DNA from: Eucalyptus grandis
Taxonomy: Eukaryota; Streptophyta; Magnoliopsida; Myrtales; Myrtaceae
Direction: 5' to 3'
Assembly: GCF_016545825.1 (NCBI RefSeq)
Contig: NC_052619.1
Coordinates: 66,970,115 to 67,034,114, forward strand
DNA length: 64,000 nt
The translations under genes and the position numbers were made by a program. The notes under the pieces were generated by a model. The model was given only the letters and a program-made list of their open reading frames with translations. It was not told the origin of the DNA and did no database searches. Of this stretch, positions 32,000-41,320 are shown in pieces (within the stretch, counting starts at the first letter, position 1; each line of letters opens with the position of its first letter).

Positions 32000-32391
32000 C
32001 TGAAACATGAAGTAGATAAATCGAAAGACAAACAAAGAGTAATCAACATCTTTGTTTTTTTTTTTTTTTTTATTGAAAGAAAAATCTTTGACAAAAATGT
32101 TTTTTTTTTTAAACATTTTGACATGAAGAAGCATGATGAAGCCCAGGCCTCAGAATTTCTCCATGGATGATACTTTCTTTTTATTGTTGGCTGGATATCA
32201 TCACCGGGCTGGTTTGGTATACCTCATCATGCCCTCAAAATAAAACTTGCAATTTTATTGATATTCATCAATCAATTACATTTATTGAATGGAAAAATGC
32301 AACACTCAATCACTAAAAGAAAAGGAAATTGAAAACATCTCTCGAAAAAACAATAAAAATTCAGGAAATGTTGTGCAATAAAAAGAGTTAC
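32000..32391 (-). other. Predicted Ogre intron between gag-pro and pol
   Basis: On the minus strand a donor CAAGA|GTAACT at 32391 and an acceptor GTTTCAG|GAAC ending at 32000 bracket 392 AT-rich bases with a T-tract and several stops. Joining the edges keeps the frame: the upstream ORF ending GIGPQ continues as ENNPMTC and enters pol. Introns at this place are a documented feature of Ogre elements. Confidence 0.75.
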
Positions 32392-32639
32392 TCTTGTGGG
32401 CCAATGCCCATTTCTTCAGGGGGTCCTTCATTAATGGCTCCTATGATGAGGTTGTGGAATAAGCTTGCAACTCCATCCAGCTCATCATTAGGGTTCTCTG
32501 CATTCGGGGGTGTCGGATCATTCATGCCACCCCATCCATCTGGGACTATCTCACTAGGATCAATGTAGTAGCTAGGAGGGGTTGAATACTTCACCAGGTA
32601 ATCAAACTTGCCACTAGGCTGCCCCAAAGTGTCTACCAC
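32388..32639 (-). CDS. C-terminal extension of Ogre gag-pro in a shifted frame
   Basis: An open frame immediately after the gag-pro stop, offset by one base, reading VDTLGQPSGKFDYLVKY and then YYIDPSEIVPDGWGG up to GIGPQE. Its end carries the predicted intron donor. Its composition matches the linker between protease and reverse transcriptase in Tat elements. Either a single-base indel separated it from gag-pro near 32640, or expression needs a ribosomal frameshift. Confidence 0.6.
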   Translation of the reverse strand: MVDTLGQPSGKFDYLVKYSTPPSYYIDPSEIVPDGWGGMNDPTPPNAENPNDELDGVASLFHNLIIGAINEGPPEEMGIGPQE

Positions 32640-35626
32640 TTCGCTTCTTCATGCATCATTCTTGGAGGACCGGGAATGTTTCGTGAATGCTCGGGGTAGT
32701 GGGTTTTGCCTCTCTCGCCCTTGGTCGGGTGGCGAGTTTCGCCTCTCTTGTCTTCGTCCCTTGAGCTTCCCCCACCTCGTCCATGGTACCCTAAACCAGC
32801 GAACGGGACCTCGAGGGGCTTCAATGGGGCTTCGAATGCCCGACCATTTCTCCCAAGACCATTGCCAGGGACAAAGTCATTCCCAACCATTACTCTTCCC
32901 ACCATGAGAGCAGCATTTGATACTTCAGGGGTAGGCGGTGATGAACCCCGAGAAGCATGTATAGTGGACACTAATTCGAATGAGTGGTAACTTGATTCAA
33001 ACTGAGAATCCGGCTCCACATAGGGGATAGCCGTCTCATGATAAATCCGGTGGTCTTCCTCGCCATACACGGTGACCAACTTCCTTTCAATCACAAATTT
33101 CACAGCTTGATGTAGACTTGAAGGCACTGCTCCAGCAGTATGTATCCATGGTCGACCTAACAGGAAATTGAATGCAGTAGGGATGTCCAGCACTTGGAAG
33201 GGAATGTTGAAGATGACCGGCCCTATTTGTACATCGAGATTGTTTTCCCCGATCACTTCCTTTCTTGTTCCATCAAAAGCTCGCACCGAAGTCTTCGCAG
33301 CATGTATCCTTGACGGGTCTACCTTAAGGCGATGAAGAGTGGCCAACGGACAAATGTTTAGAGCGGACCCATTATCAATGAGTACCCGGGACACATGAGA
33401 AGACTTGTGCTTAACGGATATGTAGAGTGCTTTGTTATGTCCCCTGCCTTCAAGAGGAAATTCCTCATCGGAGAAGGCAATCAAATCCTTAAGAAGGACC
33501 GATCCCACAAATTCTTCCAGCTTGTCTGCCTCAACCGTCTCTGGCACACGAATTTCACTCAGCACCTTCATTAGCGACTTTTGATGAACGGGGGATGTCA
33601 TCAAGAGCTCGAGTAAGGAGATCTGAGCAGGCATCTTTCGTAGTTGGTCAACCACGTTATACTCACTTGCTTTGATTACGGCCAGAAACTCCTTAGCCTC
33701 TTCATCAGTGACCGGCTTTGCAGGTTGAGCACTGGCTTGACCATAGGTTCGACCAGATCTTGTAACAAGGTCCACATCCTGGTCATAGGACCAAGGCACT
33801 GCCTTATCATTGACATACTCATACGGTTGCGGCACCTCTATCACTATCTCTTCGTCAGATGCATCTTCCAATGGGGGCATGTCTACAAGCGCAGGATCAA
33901 CCTCTTGCTTGCCAGCATCAAGTGTAGCCTGCTCCTCCTCCCAATCAATGATGAGGTGGGAGATAGTAGAAACTATGCAGTTACGATCAGCATACACAAT
34001 GATGCCATCATCCACCATTTTGGCAACTCTTTCTCTCATCACCGATAAAGGGACATTTTCCCGACCTCGGTAATACCCAGCTCTCACTAGCCCATTATAG
34101 GCATCAGCCACGTGCACCTTTGAGTTCCTGATCCGTCCGACTTCAGGTTCCAGGATAGCATTCACTGTACCCTCATGCCCTGGTAGTGGATTTTTTTGGA
34201 CATTTGGCCGAGCAGTTTGAAATGAAAAGGCCTTTGTATCGAGGAGATTCTGGATCTTGTGCTTGAGGGTGAAACATTCATCAGTTGAATGCCCCAATTC
34301 ACCGTTATGGTAGTCACACTTCTTCGTCGGGTCGTAACCACGAATGCTTTCACGGTTAGGGCGCTTTGGTTCATTAGTAAGCAAACCCTTCTTTCGGAGG
34401 ACTGTCAGCACTTGGGATGGAGACCCAGGGAGAGGAGAGAACTGCCTTCTATTATTCGCTTGGGCGAATGATTGACGGCTAGTGGGTTGTTGCTGTCTTG
34501 GGTTTACCTGTATAGCCGGGGCACGTTTGGCACTTTCTTGGCTATAAGCCACGTTCACATCCACGGCTGCTTCTTTCTCCTTCTTGGCAGAGAACCTTTT
34601 AGTAGATGGCTCAGAAAACCATCCTTCCCTTATCCCCATCTCGATCTGCTCTCCTACAGGAATAAGTTGATTGAAGCTTTCAACATACGTACTGGCCATT
34701 CGATTGCGGAACTCCGATGGAAGGGTCTTTACGAACAACTTCATCAACTCTTTGTTGGTAGGCTCAGGAGTAATTTGAGCTGCCAAGTTTCTCCATCTCA
34801 CGGCATATTCTTTAAACGACTCACTCATTTTCTTTTCCATCCGCTCCAGGTCTTCTCGAGAAGGTGCGATGTCCATGTTGAACTTGTACTGTTTAAGAAA
34901 CGCATCCGCCACTTCGTTCCAGGTTTCGAGGAGGTTTACGTTCTTCATCACATACCAGTTTAGTGCGGGCCCAGTCAAACTTGCGTGAAACGATTGGATC
35001 ATGAGGGGCTCATTTTTGACGTGTTGGGCCATGCGCACATGATACATCTGCAAATGAGATTTCGGACAAGATGTCCCGTCATACTTCTCAAATTCTGGCA
35101 TTTTAAACTTGCTCGGCATTTTAACCTTCTCATAGACCGAGAGGTCAAATGGGAGTGAGCTTTGCGACTCTGCAGGTTGTCTCACTTTCTCCTCCAGCTT
35201 TGCAACACGCTCATCCTGATCTGTCTTGGGAACATTGTCTAGCTTGGCCTTCCCAACAAGGACCACGTCATCTTCCAACTCAGGCATTTCATCATCATTC
35301 ATTTGGGCCCTATTTGCTTGCCTCGGGACTACTATCTCAGGGAGAGCAGGTGGAGGAACCGGATTCACTTGGAGGGATTGAAGTTGAGCTGTTATAAGCT
35401 CCATAGAGGCAGCTAACTGTTGGAGTTGGCCTTCCACGGAGGACATGCGATCACGCATCTCGCTTTGATCGGCCATTCTTGCTCTTAATCGCGTGATGAT
35501 AGGGAGCGTGGAGGATCCGTTATCACCTAAATTTAAGAAATGAATACAAATAAGTATCTCATATGAAAATACGTCGATCCATGGCAATACTCTAGAAATT
35601 TTATTCATCAATAGAGCTTTTGACAA
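32633..35626 (-). CDS. gag-pro: Ogre gag-protease polyprotein
   Basis: Open for 997 codons. The likely start is the internal MADQSEMRDRMSSVEGQ (near 35479), because the preceding 49 residues look non-coding. A coiled-coil N-terminus is followed by the retrotransposon gag domain (FEKYDGTSCPKSHLQMY, WYVMKNVNLLETWNEV, LVKTLPSEFR-like), then a zinc-knuckle-like CDYHNGELGHSTDECFTLKH around residue 440. The aspartic protease has VLIDNGSALNICPL, with DNGS in place of DTGS, and LGRPWIHTAGAVPSSLHQ. A glycine-rich tail follows (GNGLGRNGRAFEAP). The gene forms the capsid and processes the polyprotein. No internal stop is present, in contrast to pol. Confidence 0.93.
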   Translation of the reverse strand: MSKALLMNKISRVLPWIDVFSYEILICIHFLNLGDNGSSTLPIITRLRARMADQSEMRDRMSSVEGQLQQLAASMELITAQLQSLQVNPVPPPALPEIVVPRQANRAQMNDDEMPELEDDVVLVGKAKLDNVPKTDQDERVAKLEEKVRQPAESQSSLPFDLSVYEKVKMPSKFKMPEFEKYDGTSCPKSHLQMYHVRMAQHVKNEPLMIQSFHASLTGPALNWYVMKNVNLLETWNEVADAFLKQYKFNMDIAPSREDLERMEKKMSESFKEYAVRWRNLAAQITPEPTNKELMKLFVKTLPSEFRNRMASTYVESFNQLIPVGEQIEMGIREGWFSEPSTKRFSAKKEKEAAVDVNVAYSQESAKRAPAIQVNPRQQQPTSRQSFAQANNRRQFSPLPGSPSQVLTVLRKKGLLTNEPKRPNRESIRGYDPTKKCDYHNGELGHSTDECFTLKHKIQNLLDTKAFSFQTARPNVQKNPLPGHEGTVNAILEPEVGRIRNSKVHVADAYNGLVRAGYYRGRENVPLSVMRERVAKMVDDGIIVYADRNCIVSTISHLIIDWEEEQATLDAGKQEVDPALVDMPPLEDASDEEIVIEVPQPYEYVNDKAVPWSYDQDVDLVTRSGRTYGQASAQPAKPVTDEEAKEFLAVIKASEYNVVDQLRKMPAQISLLELLMTSPVHQKSLMKVLSEIRVPETVEADKLEEFVGSVLLKDLIAFSDEEFPLEGRGHNKALYISVKHKSSHVSRVLIDNGSALNICPLATLHRLKVDPSRIHAAKTSVRAFDGTRKEVIGENNLDVQIGPVIFNIPFQVLDIPTAFNFLLGRPWIHTAGAVPSSLHQAVKFVIERKLVTVYGEEDHRIYHETAIPYVEPDSQFESSYHSFELVSTIHASRGSSPPTPEVSNAALMVGRVMVGNDFVPGNGLGRNGRAFEAPLKPLEVPFAGLGYHGRGGGSSRDEDKRGETRHPTKGERGKTHYPEHSRNIPGPPRMMHEEAKW

Positions 35627-35731
35627 GCCTAGAAATTCGAAATGTCCCTAACAAATGAACTAAGAAAGTAAATGACCCAACTTCCTAAACATTATTCTAA
35701 AAATGAAAATAGCAAGACTGATTCAAGCATT

Positions 35732-37081
35732 TCATTTGGCTTGATCAATATACACTTGGGACACCATTCGGCGCAATCGCTTATTCTCCTCTTGAGCTTT
35801 TTCAGCAACTCTTTTGAGGCGTTTATTCTCAGCTTGATTGGTGATCTTCAACGGCGCCTTCGGTATCTTCGGAAGCAGCTCCTCGGGAATTTTGTGTTGT
35901 TGGACATACTTAATCGAGGCATAGTACTTCCTTTCCTTGCCTTTCAACTCCTCCTCGGGCCATTTGAGTTTTTGTGGACGGCACATGTCCCACATCGATT
36001 TGATAGTAAGAATGGAATCTTCATGGTCTCGGCTTCCATCAACAAAACTGACTTGGAGTGGCTCTGCTTGTAACGCCGGGGGAAGCTCTTGTACGACTTG
36101 ATATTGACGAGTCACCCTAGTCGGATAGTACTCCAATGCTCCAGTGAATCCCAATAGAGGGATTGGGCCAACTCCTCCACACGAGAGTCTCGCTACCCGA
36201 ACTTGGAACCATTTAGCATGCCATAGGAAACCTTTGGAAGTTGGTTTTTTTATGAAAGCTAGCCATTTAGAATAATGATAATCCGGTGCATGTTTTTGGT
36301 TGTTCTCAAATCTCATAATAGGGTGATTGGAATTACTAACATCATGTATAGTCATTAGACCACCAAACCCTTGTATATGTGAAAGAAACCAAATTTGCAA
36401 AAGTTCGGGAGAGGAATGGAAGGTCTTATCACCACCCCCTTTAAACCGAGTGAGGGAAAGGAAAGTTTCAGTTAGAACAGTGTTTACAAAATTCTTTCCT
36501 TCCAACACTTGTTTAACTAATTGAGCAATCAAAGGGTTAATAGCATTCTTGTAGTAAGGAAAAACTATAAACCCAAAGAAAGCTAAAAGGAAAACCCTTC
36601 GCATTTGAGATGAAATGCCTTTCTCAAAACATTCTTTCAAGAAGGAAAAAGGACATGTATTGCGATGAGCCTTTAAAACCTTTCTTATATCATCTTCCTT
36701 AATTCTCAGAAAATCAGATAAAATCATAACAGGATCTATTCCGATAGGCGGACTAATCAATTCAGCTTTCAAGGACTTTCCTATGGCAATGCTATACTCT
36801 TCCAAGGTGGGAGTGAGCTCATGCTTATCGCCGAAGATAAAAGTAGAAGTCTTGGGGCACCAAGAGTGGGCAAGTGCTTGGACGAGGCCGCCATGGATGT
36901 TGATGCGCAGCAATGGAAGCAGTCGACCAATATGTGACTCTACAAACTGACGGCCATTTTGGTCTAATTTGTCCCACCAAGCGCCAAGCTCTTCCTTCGG
37001 AGGGAGGATAATTCGAATGTCCGACGTCCCCATTGTATATTGATCAAGACTTAGGACAGTCCTAATGCCATGGACCGACAA
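35732..37081 (-). CDS. Ogre ORF1 protein (449 aa, DUF7745-like)
   Basis: An uninterrupted ORF upstream of gag, the position that defines Ogre elements. It begins MSVHGIRTVLSLDQYTMG and ends MVSQVYIDQAK. Visible segments: LGAWWDKLDQNGRQFVESHI, PTLEEYSIAIGKSL, RRVFLLAFFGFIVFPYYKNA, LLQIWFLSHIQGFGG, KWFQVRVARLSCGGVGPIPL and a charged coiled C-terminal part (AENKRLKRVAEKAQEENKR). From memory such proteins belong to the plant-mobile-domain-like family DUF7745. The function in the element is unknown. Confidence 0.85.
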   Translation of the reverse strand: MSVHGIRTVLSLDQYTMGTSDIRIILPPKEELGAWWDKLDQNGRQFVESHIGRLLPLLRINIHGGLVQALAHSWCPKTSTFIFGDKHELTPTLEEYSIAIGKSLKAELISPPIGIDPVMILSDFLRIKEDDIRKVLKAHRNTCPFSFLKECFEKGISSQMRRVFLLAFFGFIVFPYYKNAINPLIAQLVKQVLEGKNFVNTVLTETFLSLTRFKGGGDKTFHSSPELLQIWFLSHIQGFGGLMTIHDVSNSNHPIMRFENNQKHAPDYHYSKWLAFIKKPTSKGFLWHAKWFQVRVARLSCGGVGPIPLLGFTGALEYYPTRVTRQYQVVQELPPALQAEPLQVSFVDGSRDHEDSILTIKSMWDMCRPQKLKWPEEELKGKERKYYASIKYVQQHKIPEELLPKIPKAPLKITNQAENKRLKRVAEKAQEENKRLRRMVSQVYIDQAK

Positions 37082-37717
37082 AATAATGCGATAAAGTAAG
37101 TAAATTGCAAAGGCAAAAAATTTAGAGAACTTACTTTATCAATGATGGGAAATCACATAGACATGCACATGATAAGTGGCTCGATTTCTAGTCTATAAGG
37201 CTTGACAAGGTGGAGCCACAAGGATGATCAGACTAGCCACGGGCTTGTGGACTATGTCGGGTCCTCATGACTCCGGCTTAGTCAAAGAGCCGACCCAGGT
37301 TGCGGGCGTGCGAACCGAGGTGGATACTCTTGACACCATGAATGAAATTTCGGGATTGAGATGGGCGACTCGTACCGCGGGCTTGCGGTCGGAGTGGTAT
37401 CCATCTCAATACCATCCTAGATGATCCTAATGCGGCCCAGGTCCGGCGGCAGGTTATGTGTGCAATAGTGTAGTGATAAATGCAAGGCATGCATGACAGC
37501 TTATATCAAACAACACTTCATATATGAAAGTAAACCATACATTCCTACACCTCCCTGCAAAATAAAAGTTAGCAAACACTTCCCCTTATACCTCCCATCC
37601 TGCAAAAACATTTAACACCTTAAATGTTAGGAACGTACCTGGAATCCTCGCTGCCAAACAAAAATATTTTTTCAACTAAGAAAATTGGCCTAAGTCCACT
37701 AAAAGTTTCAACTCAAG
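37082..37717. other. Ogre 5' leader between PBS and ORF1
   Basis: About 640 bases with no coding signal. It includes alternating segments around GGGCGTGCGAACCGAGG and GGGCTTGCGGTCGGAG that look like diverged repeats of each other. It probably holds the untranslated leader and packaging signal, but nothing specific can be pointed to. Confidence 0.5.
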
Positions 37718-37735
37718 TCCCCAGCGGAGTCGCCA
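37718..37735 (-). promoter_or_regulatory. Primer binding site of the Ogre element (tRNA-Arg-like)
   Basis: On the minus strand TGGCGACTCCGCTGGGGA starts three bases after the 5' LTR end. The TGG start complements a tRNA CCA end. Ogre elements are known to use tRNA-Arg; the tRNA identity here is from memory. Confidence 0.82.
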
Positions 37736-37738
37736 AGC

Positions 37739-40273
37739 TGTCGCGACCCAATTTTTGGGGTATGAACCACCTAGGGTTTGGCTAATGGATTGTTAAGCCT
37801 AGACTTAACTCGGGCTCTCCCAAGCCCATACCAATTCGCGACTTAGGTTTGAATTTTTAACATGCAATTGAATTTTAACTAGGAGTCGCCACTAATCTAT
37901 TTTTGGTGGGTCGATTAGAAACCCTAGTAAAGTAACGGGAGATTTACTTTACTCCTACGAACCAGAGACTAAGGGTACGGGGACTTGGTTACGTTAGATT
38001 TCTCCAACGCCCTTTCGGTACCTTTCTTTTATTTTGAAAAAATGTTTGACAAGCAATTTGGATTGATTTTAAACTATCTCCCTAACATGTGAGGTGTTCA
38101 TGCAAGTGCGCAAACCACCAATTTAGCACCCAATAAAGCAATTAAATAATGCAGAACTTACCTCAAAGCAACGAAAGCATCTGCAGCGTTAAATTAAAAT
38201 CCACATCAACAATCCTAGATATGGTTTCTAATTAACACGCAATTCCTTTTCTTTGTTTTCACTTTTTAATGAAAATCATGCAATATGCAATGCAATATTA
38301 ACTAAATGACTTAATTCTAATGACATGTAATTTCTAATTAAATGGGCCTAGCAAAAATACTGAATGACATGCATCTCAATGAATCTAACCCTAATGACGT
38401 GCATATGAAAATTTTTTTCTAAAAGAATGCATTTCATCTTAAATAATAAAACTAATTTAACCTATGACATTTTTTTTTTGTATTTTTCATGAAATTCGAA
38501 ATTAGGTGAAATGTGAAAATTTCCTAATTAGATTAAGATCCTATTTAATTTATATTAGGAATTAGGTTGAGCCAAATCCTAATTTAAAACTAAAATATTA
38601 TCTTAACCTAGATAATCCTAAAATGCAATCTATTTAATAAAATACCTAAACTTATGGTAAATTAAGAAAAACATCTAAAATTAAACTAAATGCAATTTTA
38701 CCCTAATATGCTATGACGTGCAAAAAATGCCCTAATTTTACACGACATATGCATAATGACTTTTTTTATTTTTTCCCTTTTTCCCCTTTTTTTTTAAATT
38801 TCGAAATTAATCATTGCCAAATAATTAAACATGCAATCCAAGTTTTAAAGAAAACTAGCAACCTAAATTAATTGATTTGATTTTTTTTATTTTTGAAAAT
38901 TCGAAATAAAATTCCTATTATGAATGCAAACCCTAAAACTACATTTTTTTATTTTTGTTTTTTAAGAAAACTAACCTAAGTAATACCACAACAAATCAAG
39001 CAATATTGATACCCAAAATTGACGAACCGTATCTCGCGCATGAGATCGGGTTGGCCAATTTCACATAAATCACGAATCGGATCTCGGGCGGGAGATCGGA
39101 TTGGCAATTTTTTAAGTAATTGCGAGTCGGATTTCGGGCGCGAAAATCGGACTGACAATCACTAATTTCAAGGCAATTTTATATCATGGAATTATCAATT
39201 TCACATAAGAGGATAATTACACTAAAAAGATAAAATAAAAATAAAAATAATAAAGCAAAAATAAGATAAAGAAAATACCTAAATTTTCTTTTGCTTTTCT
39301 TCTTTTCTTTTTTTTTTTTTTTTTTCCTGAAAAAGAAAAAGAGAAAAAGTAAAGCTGGTGGGTCCGGCGAAGGGAAATCTCCGGCTAGGGTTCCGGCGAG
39401 GGCACCGGGAGCGGCGCGACGGCGGCACAGCAACGGGGGCCGGGGATCGGCGCGGCGGCGTCACGGCACCGAGAGCGGGCGTCGCGGGGGCGCGGGCGTC
39501 GCAACGTCGGATCGTGGCGCGGGCTCCGTCAATCGGCGATCGGGCGGCACGGCGGTGTCGGGACAAGAGCGCGGGGCTTCGGACTGCGGGCGGAGAGATC
39601 CCGACGTCTGGACCACGGATCTGCGCAGCGGTGGCTCCACGAGCGGATGGGACGGGCGGGGCAAAGCGGGGCTCGGCGTCGGGCGGCGCGGGTCGTGCGG
39701 ACGGAGACCGGCGGCTGCGACGGCGGAAGAGGGCGGCTCGGACGAGGGGCGGCATCGCGGCTTTGAGCGGATCGGGCACGGGCGCTCGCGGACGGAGGCC
39801 GGTGGCGGTGAGCAGCAGCGGCGCACCGGCTGCTCTTCGGGGAAGATGAACAAGAGCCGATTAGGGTTTCACCCTTCTTTTTACTATTTCTCTCTTTCAC
39901 GTCACTCACTTTTGACCTTTTTGCTTTTTGTGTTCTTTTTTTACCCCAACGGAAAAGAACCCGCAACGGAAAAGAACCCCCTTTTCGACTGTACGCAACT
40001 CCTTTTATACCCCAAAAATTGTATCTTCGTGGTATATTTTACTACCAATTTTGCTCGCGTAAAATTTCATCGAATATATTATTTCACCCCGCGCAACATT
40101 TTTGCATATTTGATCAAAAATTCCCCTTTTTGTGCAAAAACACATCCAAGTGTATATTACCTAAAATCTTAATGGAATATAAAACTTGCCTAAACTATAT
40201 GCCATGTGATTTGATTTTTTTTTATATATATATTATTTAGCAAAAATTAACCCCAAAAATTTAGGTGTCAACA
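37739..40273 (-). repeat. Ogre LTR, right (5' LTR of the element)
   Basis: 2535 bp with the same termini as the left LTR, and the transcribing LTR for this minus-strand element. The GC-rich block lies at about 39355-39850. The 293-codon ORF at 39291-40172 runs through this block in the antisense direction, has low-complexity Arg/Gly/Ala content, and is not treated as a gene. Confidence 0.95.
40001..40010 (-). promoter_or_regulatory. Probable TATA box in the Ogre 5' LTR
   Basis: Minus-strand GTATAAAAGG, a near-consensus plant TATA box about 265 bases into the LTR. It is conserved in the other LTR at about 25797-25806. Transcription would start roughly 30 bases to the left. Confidence 0.55.
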
Positions 40274-40278
40274 GGCAG
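40274..40278 (+). repeat. Target-site duplication of the Ogre element, right
   Basis: GGCAG immediately after the LTR end TGTCAACA, identical to 23521-23525. It is followed by the intron sequence CTTAATGAATTTAACTC of RPL17. Confidence 0.93.
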
Positions 40279-41320
40279 CTTAATGAATTTAACTCTGCAC
40301 ACAGAGATGTATAGATCTAATTAGTCATGTAATTGCGCAATGTGACTTTTCGTGGACATGAGAGAGTGAACAGTTGTGCAGAGAGATGTCTCTCAAGTGT
40401 CGTGTGAGATTTTCTAATTCAGCATCAAGTGATTGTACAAAGTTTTGCCGCCACCAGAAAATTTTGCAGCATTCTAGACTTTGAGTTGAAGTTGCTTAAT
40501 GAACTTAAATGCTTCTGTTTATGCCTATAAAATCCGTCTTTTGGTAGCTACGCACTCGAGCAAGTTATGCCTTAGTGCTGCACTATTATTGAATCTATAT
40601 TTGTGATTTCATTTTTCAGAACACGAGAGACGGCCTTTGCAATCAGAAAGCTGCCTTCGGCCAAAGCGAAGAGGTACCTGGAGGATGTGCTGGTGAACAA
40701 ACAAGCGATACCATTTCAACGATTCTGCTGTGGCGTCGGAAGGACTGCTCAGGCAAAAAACTGGCACTCTAATGGACAAGGACGGTGGCCAGTGAAATCG
40801 GCTAGATTCATTCTCGATTTGTTGAAGAATGCTGAGAGTAACGCTGAAGTATGTCAGCACAAAATTTCGTTCTGGTGATGGGGGTTTTATGCTGTTCTGC
40901 TAGACTAATGGAGCCTGTCTAATTTGCATCAGGTGAAGGGTTTGGACGTAGATGCGCTCTACATATCTTATATCCAGGTGAACCAGGATCAGAAGCAGAG
41001 GTGCCGCACCTACAGGGCTCGCAGAAGAATCAACCGGATGTTATCAAATGTTGCGCCTTTGTCACTGTCGTGTTCATTCTACTATTGTTGATGTTATCTT
41101 GTTTCTTTTTTGACAGCGTATATGTCATCTCCTTGCCACATCGAGTTGATTTTGTCAGAAAAGGAAGAAGCCGTGAGGAAAGAGGTAAGAGTCTGTGGTT
41201 CCATCTTTTACTATGTGAATGGCATAAGTTGGCTTGTCAGTCATTTTCTTAGATGCAACGTTGGTCTTGCAGCCGGAGACTCAGTTGGCAACCAGCAAAT
41301 CTAAGAAGTCACAAGCTTGA
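40274..41320 (+). pseudogene. RPL17: RPL17 pseudogene copy 3, 3' part
   Basis: Continuation of 22997-23525 after the Ogre element. Exons are 40620-40848, 40933-41035, 41117-41184 and 41273-41320 (stop TGA 41318-41320). The first is 229 bp with the same -2 frameshift as in the other copies. The donor after 41035 is changed from GT to GG. Several residues that are conserved in L17 and kept in the other copies are replaced: AKNWHSN for AKNRHSN, YISYIQ for [18 protein letters not shown] for [12 protein letters not shown]. With exon 3 missing and 16.7 kb inserted, this copy cannot make L17. Confidence 0.88.

Larger units (their letters stand above)
23526..40273 (-). mobile_element. Ogre-type Ty3/gypsy (Tat lineage) LTR retrotransposon
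   Basis: A 16748-bp element with two LTRs of about 2.5 kb and a 5-bp target duplication. In its own orientation (minus strand) the order is LTR, PBS, ORF1, gag-protease, intron, reverse transcriptase, RNase H, second RNase H, integrase, 3' region with tandem hairpins, PPT, LTR. The extra ORF before gag, the intron between protease and polymerase, the dual RNase H and the size are hallmarks of Ogre elements. It is nested in an intron of RPL17 copy 3. The LTRs look very similar, so insertion is fairly recent. Pol has several frameshifts, so the copy is not autonomous as written. Confidence 0.95.

Noticed and set aside
33644..35397. Plus-strand ORFs of 82-163 codons opposite gag-pro
   Set aside because: Antisense to a clear 997-codon gag-protease frame.
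39291..40172. 293-codon plus-strand ORF and many other long ORFs in the GC-rich block (also 25142-25859)
   Set aside because: They lie inside the Ogre LTRs, are low-complexity Arg/Gly/Ala/Pro translations in all frames, and differ between the two LTRs by frameshifting indels.
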